Both the position numbers and the translations under genes were made by a program. From Algoriphagus sp. Y33 (GTDB lineage Bacteria > Bacteroidota > Bacteroidia > Cytophagales > Cyclobacteriaceae), in contig NZ_CP061947.1 of assembly GCF_014838715.1 (NCBI RefSeq), positions 1,240,001 to 1,304,000 on the forward strand: a DNA stretch of 64,000 nt, in the 5' to 3' direction. The first letter of the stretch is position 1, and each line of letters begins with the position of its first letter. This document shows positions 44,913-53,236 of the stretch, in pieces. Under the pieces are notes generated by a model. It was not told the origin of the DNA. It saw only the letters and a program-made list of their open reading frames with translations, and did not search any database.

Positions 44913-45524
44913 TCAACGCCTGAAATTCTTTTTTGCAAGATCTTTTCTTACCCGGCTCAGTGATTCCGGTGTGATCCCCAGATAAGAAGCGGTCATCCAA
45001 AGCGGTACGCGAAGCAGGAGATCAGGGTATTTTTGGATGAAAGTAAGGTAACGTTCCTCTGCCGTAGCCCCAAGCAATTGGTTGATGCGTAATTGGAGTT
45101 GACGGATATGGCTGTGGAGTGCCCGATCATTTGCTTGAAGGAATTTGTGACTCATCCCTGATACCGTTTCCATAAACTCGCTGCTCATGAACACGACGGT
45201 GCTATTTTCAATAGCTTCGATGAAAAGATCCGAAGGTTCGTTGAAATAAATACTGCTGCGATCCGATGTGAGCCAGTTTTCGGGAGAGAATTGGATAATG
45301 TGCTCTTTTCCGGATTCGTCCACTCTGAATGCCCTCAGAAGTCCTTTTTCGGTAAAAAAAGCATGTTTGCAGATTTCCCCGGAATGAAGTAGAAAGCCGC
45401 CCTTTTGGATGGTTTCTACTCTTACTTCTTTCAGGATTTCGTCGAGAGCGTATTCTTCAAGGTCACTTTTTTTGCTAAGATAAGTTTTGAAATTGGCTAG
45501 CACGGCAAGGTGTTTAGCTTCCAA
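44913..45524 (-). CDS. Crp/Fnr-family transcriptional regulator
   Basis: 203 residues. N-terminal cyclic-nucleotide-binding fold (KGGFLLHSGEICKHAFFTEKGLLRAF) and a C-terminal helix-turn-helix (WMTASYLGITPESLSRVRKDLAKK). The glycine and arginine pattern needed to bind cAMP (GE...RxS/T) is not evident, as in most Bacteroidota members, so the signal is unknown. It starts 34 bp after the LLM gene and ends 75 bp before pirin, and is probably their operon regulator. Confidence 0.93.
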   Translation of the reverse strand: MEAKHLAVLANFKTYLSKKSDLEEYALDEILKEVRVETIQKGGFLLHSGEICKHAFFTEKGLLRAFRVDESGKEHIIQFSPENWLTSDRSSIYFNEPSDLFIEAIENSTVVFMSSEFMETVSGMSHKFLQANDRALHSHIRQLQLRINQLLGATAEERYLTFIQKYPDLLLRVPLWMTASYLGITPESLSRVRKDLAKKNFRR

Positions 45525-45558
45525 AATAGCTAAAAAGAATCAATATCAAAGACTGAAT

Positions 45559-46581
45559 TTACCCTAAAACCTTCGCCGTGATTTCCAGTGATCTCAAGCG
45601 TTTCTCCGGGTCATAGATATTCGTAGATACCATCAGTTCATCCACTTCTACCTGCTTGAAGAAGCTTTCGAATTGTGGTTTAAGCGATTCTTCTGTACCG
45701 ATGAAAGTACATGCCATCATATTCTGAATGGCCGCAGCTTCGGCTTCATTCCATATATTATCCATGCTTTTTACGGGTTTTTTCATAGGATATGACTTGC
45801 CTCGGATGATCCCTAAGGCTGTCTGGTAAAATGAGGTAGCCAAATAATGGGCTTCTTCATCAGAATCAGCAGCAATCACATTCACGCAGGAAATAAAATA
45901 TGGCACTGACAAATGAGCTGAAGGCTGAAAATTCTCACGGTAATATTTTGATGCATTAATCAAATATCCGGGGGCAAAGTGGCTTGCAAATGCATAAGGC
46001 AGTCCCTTTTGTGAAGCAAGTACTGCACTGCTCATACTTGAACCCAGCAAGTAAATAGGAACGTCTAACCCTTCAGCCGGAAATGCACGGACTTTGGAAT
46101 CCATATTTTCTTCTGAGAAATAGCGCTGGAGATCGTCAAGGTCACTTGGGAATTCCTGTACCGACTCATGCCTTCCTCTTCGTAGCGCAGTAGCAGTGGT
46201 TTGATCAGTGCCGGGAGCCCTGCCAAGTCCCAAATCAATTCGGTTAGGATAAAGAGTCGCCAGCGTTCCAAACTGCTCTGCGATGATCAGCGGGCTATGA
46301 TTGGGAAGCATGATTCCTCCGGAACCTAGGCGGATTTTAGAAGTGCCATTGGCTAGGTATCCTATCAGGATCTGAGGGGATGAGCTGCCTACATTGGCCA
46401 TGTTATGATGCTCGGCCAGCCACATTCTGGTGTAGCCAAGTTGCTCGGCATGCTGTGCCATTTGGAGACTTCTTATATATGCATCTTTGGCATCGTACTC
46501 TTCACGGATGATGGCAAGGTCGAGAAGAGAATAGGGTAGGTTCGTTTTCAAAATAGGTAATTGCTTGTAGTTAGTAAGCAA
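45559..46581 (-). CDS. LLM-class flavin-dependent oxidoreductase
   Basis: 340 residues of the bacterial-luciferase-like family, YhbW/alkanal-monooxygenase subgroup. Visible blocks are [56 protein letters not shown] and [20 protein letters not shown]. It should use reduced flavin to oxidise a small substrate, unknown here. First gene of the run with Crp-family regulator and pirin. It is divergent from the copper-storage-type gene across 283 bp, a gap that contains a loose ATGTG-(N)-CACAT palindrome near 46650-46672. Confidence 0.93.
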   Translation of the reverse strand: MLTNYKQLPILKTNLPYSLLDLAIIREEYDAKDAYIRSLQMAQHAEQLGYTRMWLAEHHNMANVGSSSPQILIGYLANGTSKIRLGSGGIMLPNHSPLIIAEQFGTLATLYPNRIDLGLGRAPGTDQTTATALRRGRHESVQEFPSDLDDLQRYFSEENMDSKVRAFPAEGLDVPIYLLGSSMSSAVLASQKGLPYAFASHFAPGYLINASKYYRENFQPSAHLSVPYFISCVNVIAADSDEEAHYLATSFYQTALGIIRGKSYPMKKPVKSMDNIWNEAEAAAIQNMMACTFIGTEESLKPQFESFFKQVEVDELMVSTNIYDPEKRLRSLEITAKVLG

Positions 46582-46864
46582 ATTGAATTTCTACCGGGAA
46601 AGTTTCTGAACTGCAGGGTTTAATTCGACTTCTATGTTATCAAAGTCCACAATATGTGAATTTTATACCACATAAATTATTGGTTTTCAGTGTGCTGGTT
46701 GTTCACAGGGTGCTATATAGCTGTTAAATGCAGATTACTCTTGTGGCAGATTTTTTGAGCAAATCTTATTAAAGTCAAAATATTTTGGCTATTGCTGAAT
46801 GCTGGCTAACTAATATTTATTTGAATTTCAAGTAAAAGATTATTCCAACTAAACACCAATTCTT

Positions 46865-47191
46865 ATGAACTCGATAACAAAAATCAAAAGCAACTGTATA
46901 GTAGCGTGTGAACTATGTATTGAAGCATGTGAGCAATGTATTGAAGCGTGTAGTAACCGCCCTGGAATGCAGGATTGCATCAAGTTCTGCGAAAGATGTA
47001 TTGATGCTTGTAAAGATTGTATTGCAGCAGCAGAGAGTAGCTCCGAGGATCGGGCGGTAGCAATGCAGCAGTGTGTAGATGCATGTTACAATTGTGCGAA
47101 AGAATGTGAGAAGCATGAACACGAAAGTTGCAAAAAATGCGCAGAAGCATGCCGCAACTGTATAGCTGAATGTGAAGCGCTTTTAGCTTAA
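46865..47191 (+). CDS. Four-helix-bundle copper-storage-type protein (Csp3-like)
   Basis: 108 residues with 20 cysteines in CxxxC and CxxC spacing down the helices (CIVACELCIEACEQCIEAC). No signal peptide, so it is cytosolic, like Csp3, rather than the exported Csp1. Csp proteins bind many Cu(I) ions inside a helical bundle through these Cys rows. The length equals that of Bacillus Csp3 homologues. No copper ATPase or CueR-type gene is adjacent. A bidirectional terminator follows. Confidence 0.92.
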   Translation: MNSITKIKSNCIVACELCIEACEQCIEACSNRPGMQDCIKFCERCIDACKDCIAAAESSSEDRAVAMQQCVDACYNCAKECEKHEHESCKKCAEACRNCIAECEALLA

Positions 47192-47194
47192 CCA

Positions 47195-47227
47195 AGACAG
47201 GCTGATGAATATTCCATCAGTCTGTCT
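47195..47227. terminator. Bidirectional terminator
   Basis: 13-bp stem AGACAGGCTGATG (47195-47207) / CATCAGTCTGTCT (47215-47227) with one G-U pair and a 7-nt loop, between the convergent copper-storage gene and barrel gene. Confidence 0.75.
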
Positions 47228-47232
47228 ATAGT

Positions 47233-49977
47233 TTAATTATTGTAGATTTCATTGTAGTCGTCCATATCCGTTCCTTTATTGAAACGGCGGATGTTGTAGG
47301 AAAATGAAAGCATGAAATACCGTTGCATCACATTGTTTTGACCATCCTCTACGAAGGCATCGGTGACATTTCTATACACACTTCTATTTTGGCCGAGTAA
47401 ATCATAGGCATTGATAGAAATTTCTCCCCGCCGGTTTCCGAACACTTTTTTCCCTATACTCATATTCATTAGAAGAACATTCGCATCAAATCCTTCGGAT
47501 AGCCCGGAATTCAACTGATGGTTTACATCTAATCTATATACAAAACCTTCCCAAATTATCCAGCTGAGATTTAATCTTGAGCGTTGATTATAGAAGTTGT
47601 TATTCAAGTTTGTATTCAGGGTGTTTTCTACATTGTTGTAGGAAAAACGTGTGGAGACATTAAAATCAATCTGATCTGAAATATTGCTGCTAAGCGAAAG
47701 TCCTGTACTTAGCCGTGAAGAATTGTTAAAGCTCAATTGCTCATTTACCTGCCCGGGTCTTTTGGTGCTGCTAAATCCTCCGTTGATGTTGAAGTTGGAT
47801 TTGACAAAGTCAAGCGGGATGCCGTAACTCACCCAAGACCTGAAATCTTTGAAACCATCTAGATTCACAGGCATGTAGAGTTGTGATCCTTTTTCCAAGA
47901 TAATTCCCCCGGGCAATTCAGTCGCTTCTTCCGCGGTGAACGTGCTATTGGATACAGCATCATTTACCAGTCTATATTGGGCAAAAATGAACCATGATCT
48001 ATCATTTTCCGGATTGTTACTCCGGAATCTAAGTCTCATTCTATTGGAGTATGATTGATCAAGTGAGGGATTTCCTGTCTTCAACTGGAGTGGATTAGAA
48101 TTATCTATTACATTTTGAAGTTGGTCTACAGACGGGGCATCCACATCTGTATCATAATCCAATTCGAAGTTTGTGGTAGGGGAAATAGTGTAATCAAGCC
48201 TGATAGTAGGGAGAAAGCTTTGAAAACTTCTGTCAATCGTGCCGACAGCAGGAAAAAACTGTTCGTTCTTAAGCGAAGCATCCTGATATTGGATTTCTGC
48301 CTGAAACTTTAATTTCTCAAGTGTGTATTGATAGCCCAGCTCTAGTTCCTGTCTCAGATATTTGCTTTCGAATGAATTACTCAGCGCAGTATCCAATGAA
48401 AGGTCAGGGTTGCTGATTTCTTCGGTCAAAATATCAAAAGTCAACTGGTCCGAATCATTTAATCGATTGCCTATCTCATATTCTAATTCCATCTGTCCGT
48501 TTTTTCCGATAGGTTCTGTATAGGAAATACCGGTTTCCCAATCGAAACCGGATCTGTCCCGGTTGATTTGCTGGTTTATTATTTCCCTGCGTTCATCCGG
48601 CTGATAGTAGATGTTGGTAGCGCTGCGAAAAGCTTCATCTTTATTGTCGTGACTTCCTGTGTTTGCACTTAGGGTTAGACTTCTTCCTTCTTTGCCGAAT
48701 TTGTGGCTGTAAAACAAACGATGAAACATGTCATAATCCTCATTGTCTGCCGTACGGTTGTTTTCTGTTTGGTTTAGGGGGCCGGCATTATTTAGTGTTT
48801 CGCCAAAGAAGCCGGAATTTTCCCTTTCGAACTTTGCAGAGAGCCTTGGCCTGTATAGAATCCGATTGTTTTCATTGATATTGTATTCGAATCTCATGTC
48901 AAACCGATGATCCTGACTGATTCGTTTTTCTCTACTTTCTTCCGTATATACTTGATCTGATTCTGAGCCCGTTACATATTCTCTGACTAGACTGGACAGG
49001 TTGGTGTTTTCACGGTGGCTGTAGAGGTAGCTTCCGCTGATTTTTATTTTGTCTCCCCAATTATCCGAATAGTTTATGCCGAGAATATTCGTGTTTATGA
49101 TACCGTTTTGTGGACGGTTGTTGCTTTGGGAATTTGCATCACTTGAATAATCCAAGACATTGATATTGTTGCTCAAGCCGGTAAAAGTTATTCGCTGGTC
49201 TTCATTGAATGAATTGATGCTTGCTCCCGTCAAATAGCGTTCGTCAGTACCATATCCCACTGTTGCTTTTCCAAACTGTCCCTTTCTTCGGTTTGGTTTG
49301 GTAATGATGTTGATGGTTTTCATTCGCTCACCATCATCAAATCCGCTGAGGAGTGCTTTGTCACTTTTTTGATCAAAGATTTCAATGCTCTGAATTACCT
49401 CGGCAGGGATATTCTGCAAAGCCGTATTGATATCTCCACCAAAAAAAGGCTCTCCATCCACCAAGATCTGGGTAATCGCTTCTCCCTGGGCCTGCAATGA
49501 TCCATCTTGAGAAACAACCCCCGGAAGCTTCTGCACTAAGGTCTCGGCACTGGCATCTCTCATGGTTTTGAAAGCATCGGCATTAAATAATGTGGTATCC
49601 CCCTTCTGCTCTCCCTGAGCTCTTCTTGCGCTGATGATCACTTCATCCAAAGCTGTTGCTTCCTCCTTAAGACCCAGGACTCCCAAATCCAAATCTTGAC
49701 TGACATGGATGGTCTTGAACAGGTTCTCATATCCTAAATACTGAATCTTGAGAAGATATTCTCCGTCCTTTATATTGTTGATTTCAAATTCCCCGTCAAA
49801 ATCAGAAATCATTCCATCCACCTGTACAGAGTCAGGTAGATTTTGGATTAAAACAGTTGCATTTGGAATGGTAATCTCTGTGCCTGCTTGTTTGACTTTT
49901 CCTTTTATAGAGTGGGTTTGGGCAGTTAGTTGGGATATGGAGATTAGAAATAAGAGGAGGTAGAGGTAATATTTCAT
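47233..49977 (-). CDS. TonB-receptor-like outer-membrane barrel with carboxypeptidase-regulatory domain
   Basis: 914 residues. Signal peptide (YYLYLLLFLISISQLTAQ), then a carboxypeptidase-D-regulatory-like beta-sandwich at 22-105 (SIKGKVKQAGTEITIPNATV, DGEYLLKIQYLGY). A plug-like domain follows (DEVIISARR, SAETLVQKLPGVVSQDG, ITQILVDGEPFFGGD) and then an OMP_b-brl_3-type barrel. There is no SusD partner and no clear TonB box, as in the barrel-3 subgroup. The transported or bound ligand is unknown. Stand-alone. Confidence 0.92.
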   Translation of the reverse strand: MKYYLYLLLFLISISQLTAQTHSIKGKVKQAGTEITIPNATVLIQNLPDSVQVDGMISDFDGEFEINNIKDGEYLLKIQYLGYENLFKTIHVSQDLDLGVLGLKEEATALDEVIISARRAQGEQKGDTTLFNADAFKTMRDASAETLVQKLPGVVSQDGSLQAQGEAITQILVDGEPFFGGDINTALQNIPAEVIQSIEIFDQKSDKALLSGFDDGERMKTINIITKPNRRKGQFGKATVGYGTDERYLTGASINSFNEDQRITFTGLSNNINVLDYSSDANSQSNNRPQNGIINTNILGINYSDNWGDKIKISGSYLYSHRENTNLSSLVREYVTGSESDQVYTEESREKRISQDHRFDMRFEYNINENNRILYRPRLSAKFERENSGFFGETLNNAGPLNQTENNRTADNEDYDMFHRLFYSHKFGKEGRSLTLSANTGSHDNKDEAFRSATNIYYQPDERREIINQQINRDRSGFDWETGISYTEPIGKNGQMELEYEIGNRLNDSDQLTFDILTEEISNPDLSLDTALSNSFESKYLRQELELGYQYTLEKLKFQAEIQYQDASLKNEQFFPAVGTIDRSFQSFLPTIRLDYTISPTTNFELDYDTDVDAPSVDQLQNVIDNSNPLQLKTGNPSLDQSYSNRMRLRFRSNNPENDRSWFIFAQYRLVNDAVSNSTFTAEEATELPGGIILEKGSQLYMPVNLDGFKDFRSWVSYGIPLDFVKSNFNINGGFSSTKRPGQVNEQLSFNNSSRLSTGLSLSSNISDQIDFNVSTRFSYNNVENTLNTNLNNNFYNQRSRLNLSWIIWEGFVYRLDVNHQLNSGLSEGFDANVLLMNMSIGKKVFGNRRGEISINAYDLLGQNRSVYRNVTDAFVEDGQNNVMQRYFMLSFSYNIRRFNKGTDMDDYNEIYNN

Positions 49978-50437
49978 TGTTGTTGGCTAATTGGGTATTC
50001 CTTCTATGAAGTTACATCACTGGCTTAATGAAACTCATCATTAAGTAGATCTATGGTCAACCTTGGGACAAAGGAAGTAAGTTGCCGGCAAGTTATTGAG
50101 GGATATTGGCTAAGCGGTAAAATGCTGTAGTGAGTAGTTAATAGCATGTGTATGAGAAAGCTTATTCTAGTGTTTAAGCATGACTTGTCATTGAAAGTGG
50201 GATTCGATTCCCCGCCACGGCGAGGCAAGCTGCTCAACCAGGTATACTGCCTTAATTTTCACAGAGTTTAAAAACCTAGTGTTATGTGAGGTGTAAAAAG
50301 TACCGGATAAACCTGTTAGGGTTTGCTATTAGAACCGTAATAATCTACTTATTTATCAAAAATCGATGGTGTAAATCTGACAGGTTTTGGTTAACACTAC
50401 TGGGGGAATGAGGGGTGGTTTTGAGAGGTTATGAAAA
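49978..50437. other. Intergenic gap upstream of the S24-repressor unit
   Basis: 460 bases without a gene. A T-arm-like GGGATTCGATTCCC near 50199-50212 is noted but no complete tRNA surrounds it. No insertion sequence was recognised. The right end leads into the operator and promoter region. Confidence 0.45.
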
Positions 50438-50458
50438 TTATGACAATTAGCGTCATAA
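50438..50458. promoter_or_regulatory. Candidate operator of the XRE-S24 repressor unit
   Basis: Perfect inverted repeat TTATGAC (50438-50444) / GTCATAA (50452-50458) with a 7-bp spacer, 78 bp before the first gene. Its place and symmetry fit a dimeric repressor such as the XRE-S24 protein encoded by the second gene. Confidence 0.45.
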
Positions 50459-50465
50459 AATAATG

Positions 50466-50492
50466 TTGATTTTTCAGTCATTGTTATGTTTA
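50466..50492 (+). promoter_or_regulatory. Possible promoter of the two-gene repressor unit
   Basis: TTG at 50466-50468 and TATGTTTA at 50485-50492 (seven of eight in TAnnTTTG pattern positions that matter, last base A) are separated by 16 bp, just right of the candidate operator. Weak match. Confidence 0.3.
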
Positions 50493-50536
50493 TAAAAACA
50501 ACATTCATATCTTAGCTAAAGTTAAAAGAACCGGAT

Positions 50537-50794
50537 ATGGAAAATCACGAAAAAATCAGCATTACGACAAAGAACTTGGCATCAGGCAATTGCCAGGTTA
50601 AATTTTTCATCGAGGACGAGGTAAAACCACAATACGGTTACCTGTTGGTAAATGGTCCCAAGCCTGTCGGAGAAATCATCGACGAAATCAAGCAGCGCAT
50701 GGAGAGAAGAAAACATGCTTCTTTGAATATGAATCCCTTTTTTCCAGTGCAGCCAATGGCTGAAGATCACAACTTCTACCTGTACTCAGCATGA
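50537..50794 (+). CDS. Hypothetical 85-residue protein
   Basis: Not recognised. Soluble, beginning MENHEKISITTKNLASGNC, with a basic stretch EIKQRMERRKHASLNM and an aromatic end (FYLYSA). Its stop overlaps the start of the S24 repressor gene by four bases (ATGA), so the two are translationally coupled and probably act together. It may modulate the repressor, by analogy with small partners of S24 proteins; that is speculation. Confidence 0.7.
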   Translation: MENHEKISITTKNLASGNCQVKFFIEDEVKPQYGYLLVNGPKPVGEIIDEIKQRMERRKHASLNMNPFFPVQPMAEDHNFYLYSA

Positions 50795-51564
50795 AACACC
50801 TAGCTTCCAACCTCAGATATCTGCGTAAGCAAAAAGGCATTACCCAAACTGAGCTTGCAGATCAACTGGATGTGCAACGTACGATGATTTCAGCCTATGA
50901 AGACGGTAGGTCTGAGCCAAAGCTATTGACACTGGGAAAGCTATGTGATGTGTTGGAGGTAGGGATGGAAGAGTTGCTCAACCATGATATCGAAGGCCAA
51001 GGCAGAAAGGCAATCCAGAAAAGAGGAGTCAATATCCTTACCATTGCCTGCGATGAAGACGAGAAGGAAAATATCACCTTAGTGGGACAGAAGGCATCTG
51101 CAGGTTATCTCAACGGATTTGCAGATACTGAATACATGGAAAGTCTTCCTCAGTTTCAGATTCCCACACTTTCCAAGCAGGCTACTTATCGGGCTTTTGA
51201 GCTGGCAGGTGATTCCATGCTTCCTCTGACTTCGGGTACCATCGTGATCGGTGCTTATGTGGATCAGATAAACGATATCAAAAGTGGTAAAACCTACGTG
51301 CTCGTAACGGAGACAGAAGGAGTAGTCTACAAGCGTGTTTTCAACTACCTCACCGATAACGGCAAGCTTTTTCTTGTTTCTGATAATGAGCAATACAAGC
51401 CCTATGAGGTAAAGGGAGAGGATGTGGTGGAAGTTTGGGAAGCCAAAGCTTTTATCAGTACGGATTTTCCTAATCCGGGCGATAAGAAAAAGCCACTGAC
51501 ATTGGAGGATTTAGGCGAGATGATCTCAGATATTCGTGCGGATCTGAGGACGCTTAAGGGGTAG
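50791..51564 (+). CDS. XRE-family repressor with S24 (LexA-like) peptidase domain
   Basis: 257 residues. HTH_3 domain at 7-60 (LRYLRKQKGITQTELADQL, VQRTMISAYEDGRSEP). The C-terminal S24 domain shows a cleavage site KASAGYL (A104-G105), nucleophile S142 in ELAGDSMLPL and general-base K181 in GVVYKRVF. This is the layout of phage CI and LexA-type repressors that self-cleave on RecA filaments, so a DNA-damage or stress switch is likely. It is encoded with an 85-residue protein behind a candidate operator. No prophage genes are near, so it is probably a host regulator. Confidence 0.9.
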   Translation: MKHLASNLRYLRKQKGITQTELADQLDVQRTMISAYEDGRSEPKLLTLGKLCDVLEVGMEELLNHDIEGQGRKAIQKRGVNILTIACDEDEKENITLVGQKASAGYLNGFADTEYMESLPQFQIPTLSKQATYRAFELAGDSMLPLTSGTIVIGAYVDQINDIKSGKTYVLVTETEGVVYKRVFNYLTDNGKLFLVSDNEQYKPYEVKGEDVVEVWEAKAFISTDFPNPGDKKKPLTLEDLGEMISDIRADLRTLKG

Positions 51565-51713
51565 TTCTCTTTTCAAACCAAAATAGGATTTGATTAAAGC
51601 TAAGAAAGGCCACTTCGGCCTGTCCGCTGTGTCGGATCATTCCCGCCTATCGGGGCAGACAGTAAAGCAAAGAAAATATAGCTATCGACATCATTGCGGG
51701 ATAATCAAATATT

Positions 51714-52475
51714 TTATTCTTCCATCAAGTTTTCAAAACCGTCTTTGATCTTTCCAACTGCATCAAAGGATGTGTCTATGTTGACTACTCCCTTTCCCAG
51801 TTCATGCCAATAGCCGTCTCCACATTCTATATAGGAACCACGTTTGGTTCCGGCAGTTTCTTTGGCAATCTCATAATTGTAATCCGGAGAGAATACCAAT
51901 TTCAATAGCTGAACTGCGTATTCCCAATTTATAATACGGGATTCATTTTTTGAGGCAAATACAGCTTCACGGGTAGAGAAGTTCATCGTGATCGAGCAAT
52001 CGACACTTTCTTCATTCGTCACCTGACGGTAATTTACAGTGAGCGGCGCTTCCTTCTTGGAGGTTTCGTAGATCGCCTGAATCACATCCTGAGCCAGCAT
52101 CTGCCAAGCTTCTTGGTCAGTGGGAACTTTTGCCTGACCAACTTTACCATCTTCTATAGCTGAAAGCGTAAGTCCGCCTTCATCTATATGCCTACCGCTC
52201 CACTTCGTTTTTTCGAACTCCATCGAAACCACCTTCTTCCAGACGAAGTCCAGTTTTCCTTTGAAGCTGTAATCATCATTGGGAGTAAATCCTTCATCTA
52301 TGATTTCCTCTTCGCTCAAATCTTCTCTATCAGTATAATGAATTTCCAGCTCGGCGATTAAATCAGAATTACTCCAATCAAGTGAAAGTCTATATACATG
52401 ACTATATGGAGGCGGGATAATTCCTGAATCGAATTCAATTACAATTCCATCTGTGTTGTCGTTACTCTTTTTCAT
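51714..52475 (-). CDS. Hypothetical protein of 253 residues
   Basis: Not recognised. Met 52475 (MKKSNDNTDG) is chosen because the frame upstream runs into repeat element E3. No signal peptide. The sequence is acidic, with IHYTDREDLSEEEIIDEGF, an ITMNFSTREAVFAS strand pair and a late SYIECGDGYWHELGKG. Leader element E3 ends at its start codon. It is downstream of the DUF2141 gene on the same strand. Confidence 0.65.
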   Translation of the reverse strand: MKKSNDNTDGIVIEFDSGIIPPPYSHVYRLSLDWSNSDLIAELEIHYTDREDLSEEEIIDEGFTPNDDYSFKGKLDFVWKKVVSMEFEKTKWSGRHIDEGGLTLSAIEDGKVGQAKVPTDQEAWQMLAQDVIQAIYETSKKEAPLTVNYRQVTNEESVDCSITMNFSTREAVFASKNESRIINWEYAVQLLKLVFSPDYNYEIAKETAGTKRGSYIECGDGYWHELGKGVVNIDTSFDAVGKIKDGFENLMEE

Positions 52476-52657
52476 CTGCTTATAATTTGCTTTTCCGCGG
52501 TCATAACTTGTCCTGTGACCAAGGAAACGGGATATCCGCCTATCGTCGGACAAGGAATCCATGCCTATGGCAGGCAGGTCGCAAGACTGTTAATCATTCT
52601 TGTCCCGAAGCAAGTTCGGGACAAGTTGTGTGTCGCTTACGACATGCTCGGTTTCAT
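52476..52657 (-). repeat. Dispersed leader element, copy E3
   Basis: Longest of the three copies. Head ATGAAACCGAGCATG then GCGACACAC; middle with a strong CTTGTCCCGA/TCGGGACAAG hairpin (52592-52618 region) and a second CGGATATCCCG-like palindrome; tail TATGACC...AAAGCAAATTATAAGCAG abutting the ATG at 52475. A consensus -7 box (52663-52670) precedes the head. Confidence 0.7.
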
Positions 52658-52662
52658 TGCTG

Positions 52663-52670
52663 CAAAAGTA
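52663..52670 (-). promoter_or_regulatory. -7 promoter box before element E3
   Basis: Reverse-strand TACTTTTG matches TAnnTTTG exactly. It lies five bases before the head of E3, so E3 would be transcribed as a 5' leader of about 180 nt to the 253-residue gene. Confidence 0.45.
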
Positions 52671-52691
52671 GACCTTTTACCTCAAAATTTC

Positions 52692-53120
52692 TCAGCGCAA
52701 TTCAATTTCAAAGCGGGTGGCTTTCCCCGGTTTTACTTTTTGACTGCATTTTTCAAATGAAGGAACTCCAAAAACTAAACTGGGATTGTTGGAAAACCCA
52801 AAATTATCTAAAGGATATCCGATTCTATTTTTGCGGATTTCTCCGTCCTCATCATGATCATGGAATACTGTAATAGCGTATTTGCCGATAGGCACATCGG
52901 TAAGCGTTTGCTTAGCAATGCCGTTTTCTATTGGGATAGTTACCATTTTCCAGGCATCCTCAACTGATTCCGGCCATCCTTTTTCCTGATCAAAAATCAG
53001 CACCTGAATCACTCCCTCATCTGAAGAAGTTTCCGAAATAATTATTTCTATAGTTCCGAAATTATTCTGAGAGGAGGAGATGTTCATTAAAAAGAATAAA
53101 ATTAAAAATACAGGTTTCAT
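52692..53120 (-). CDS. DUF2141 domain protein, secreted
   Basis: 142 residues with signal peptide (MKPVFLILFFLMNISSSQ). DUF2141 landmarks: IIISETSSDEGVIQVLIFD, the VPIGKYAITVFHDHDEDGEI block with acidic D/H cluster, and RIGYPLDNFGFSNNP. The family is an exported beta-sandwich of unknown role. Element E2 ends at its start codon and E3 begins 35 bp behind its stop. Confidence 0.92.
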   Translation of the reverse strand: MKPVFLILFFLMNISSSQNNFGTIEIIISETSSDEGVIQVLIFDQEKGWPESVEDAWKMVTIPIENGIAKQTLTDVPIGKYAITVFHDHDEDGEIRKNRIGYPLDNFGFSNNPSLVFGVPSFEKCSQKVKPGKATRFEIELR

Positions 53121-53236
53121 CTGTTTATAATTTGATTTTTAACGGTCATATAGCCTGTCCCGATTTTTCATCGGGAGAATCTCGCACTGAAAATAATCAT
53201 CCCTCTGTGTGTCGCTTGCATCATGCTCGATTTCAT
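53121..53236 (-). repeat. Dispersed leader element, copy E2
   Basis: Head ATGAAATCGAGCATG overlaps the menE stop (ATGA at 53233-53236), then GCGACACAC, GATGATTATT, a CCCGAT/ATCGGG hairpin, GACAGGCTATATGACCG and the tail AATCAAATTATAAACAG against the ATG at 53120. Over 20 of the last 35 bases match E3 and E1. It has no conserved reading frame with them. Confidence 0.7.

Noticed and set aside
50197..50216. T-arm-like GGGATTCGATTCCC suggesting a tRNA
   Set aside because: No matching acceptor, D-arm or anticodon arm could be placed around it.
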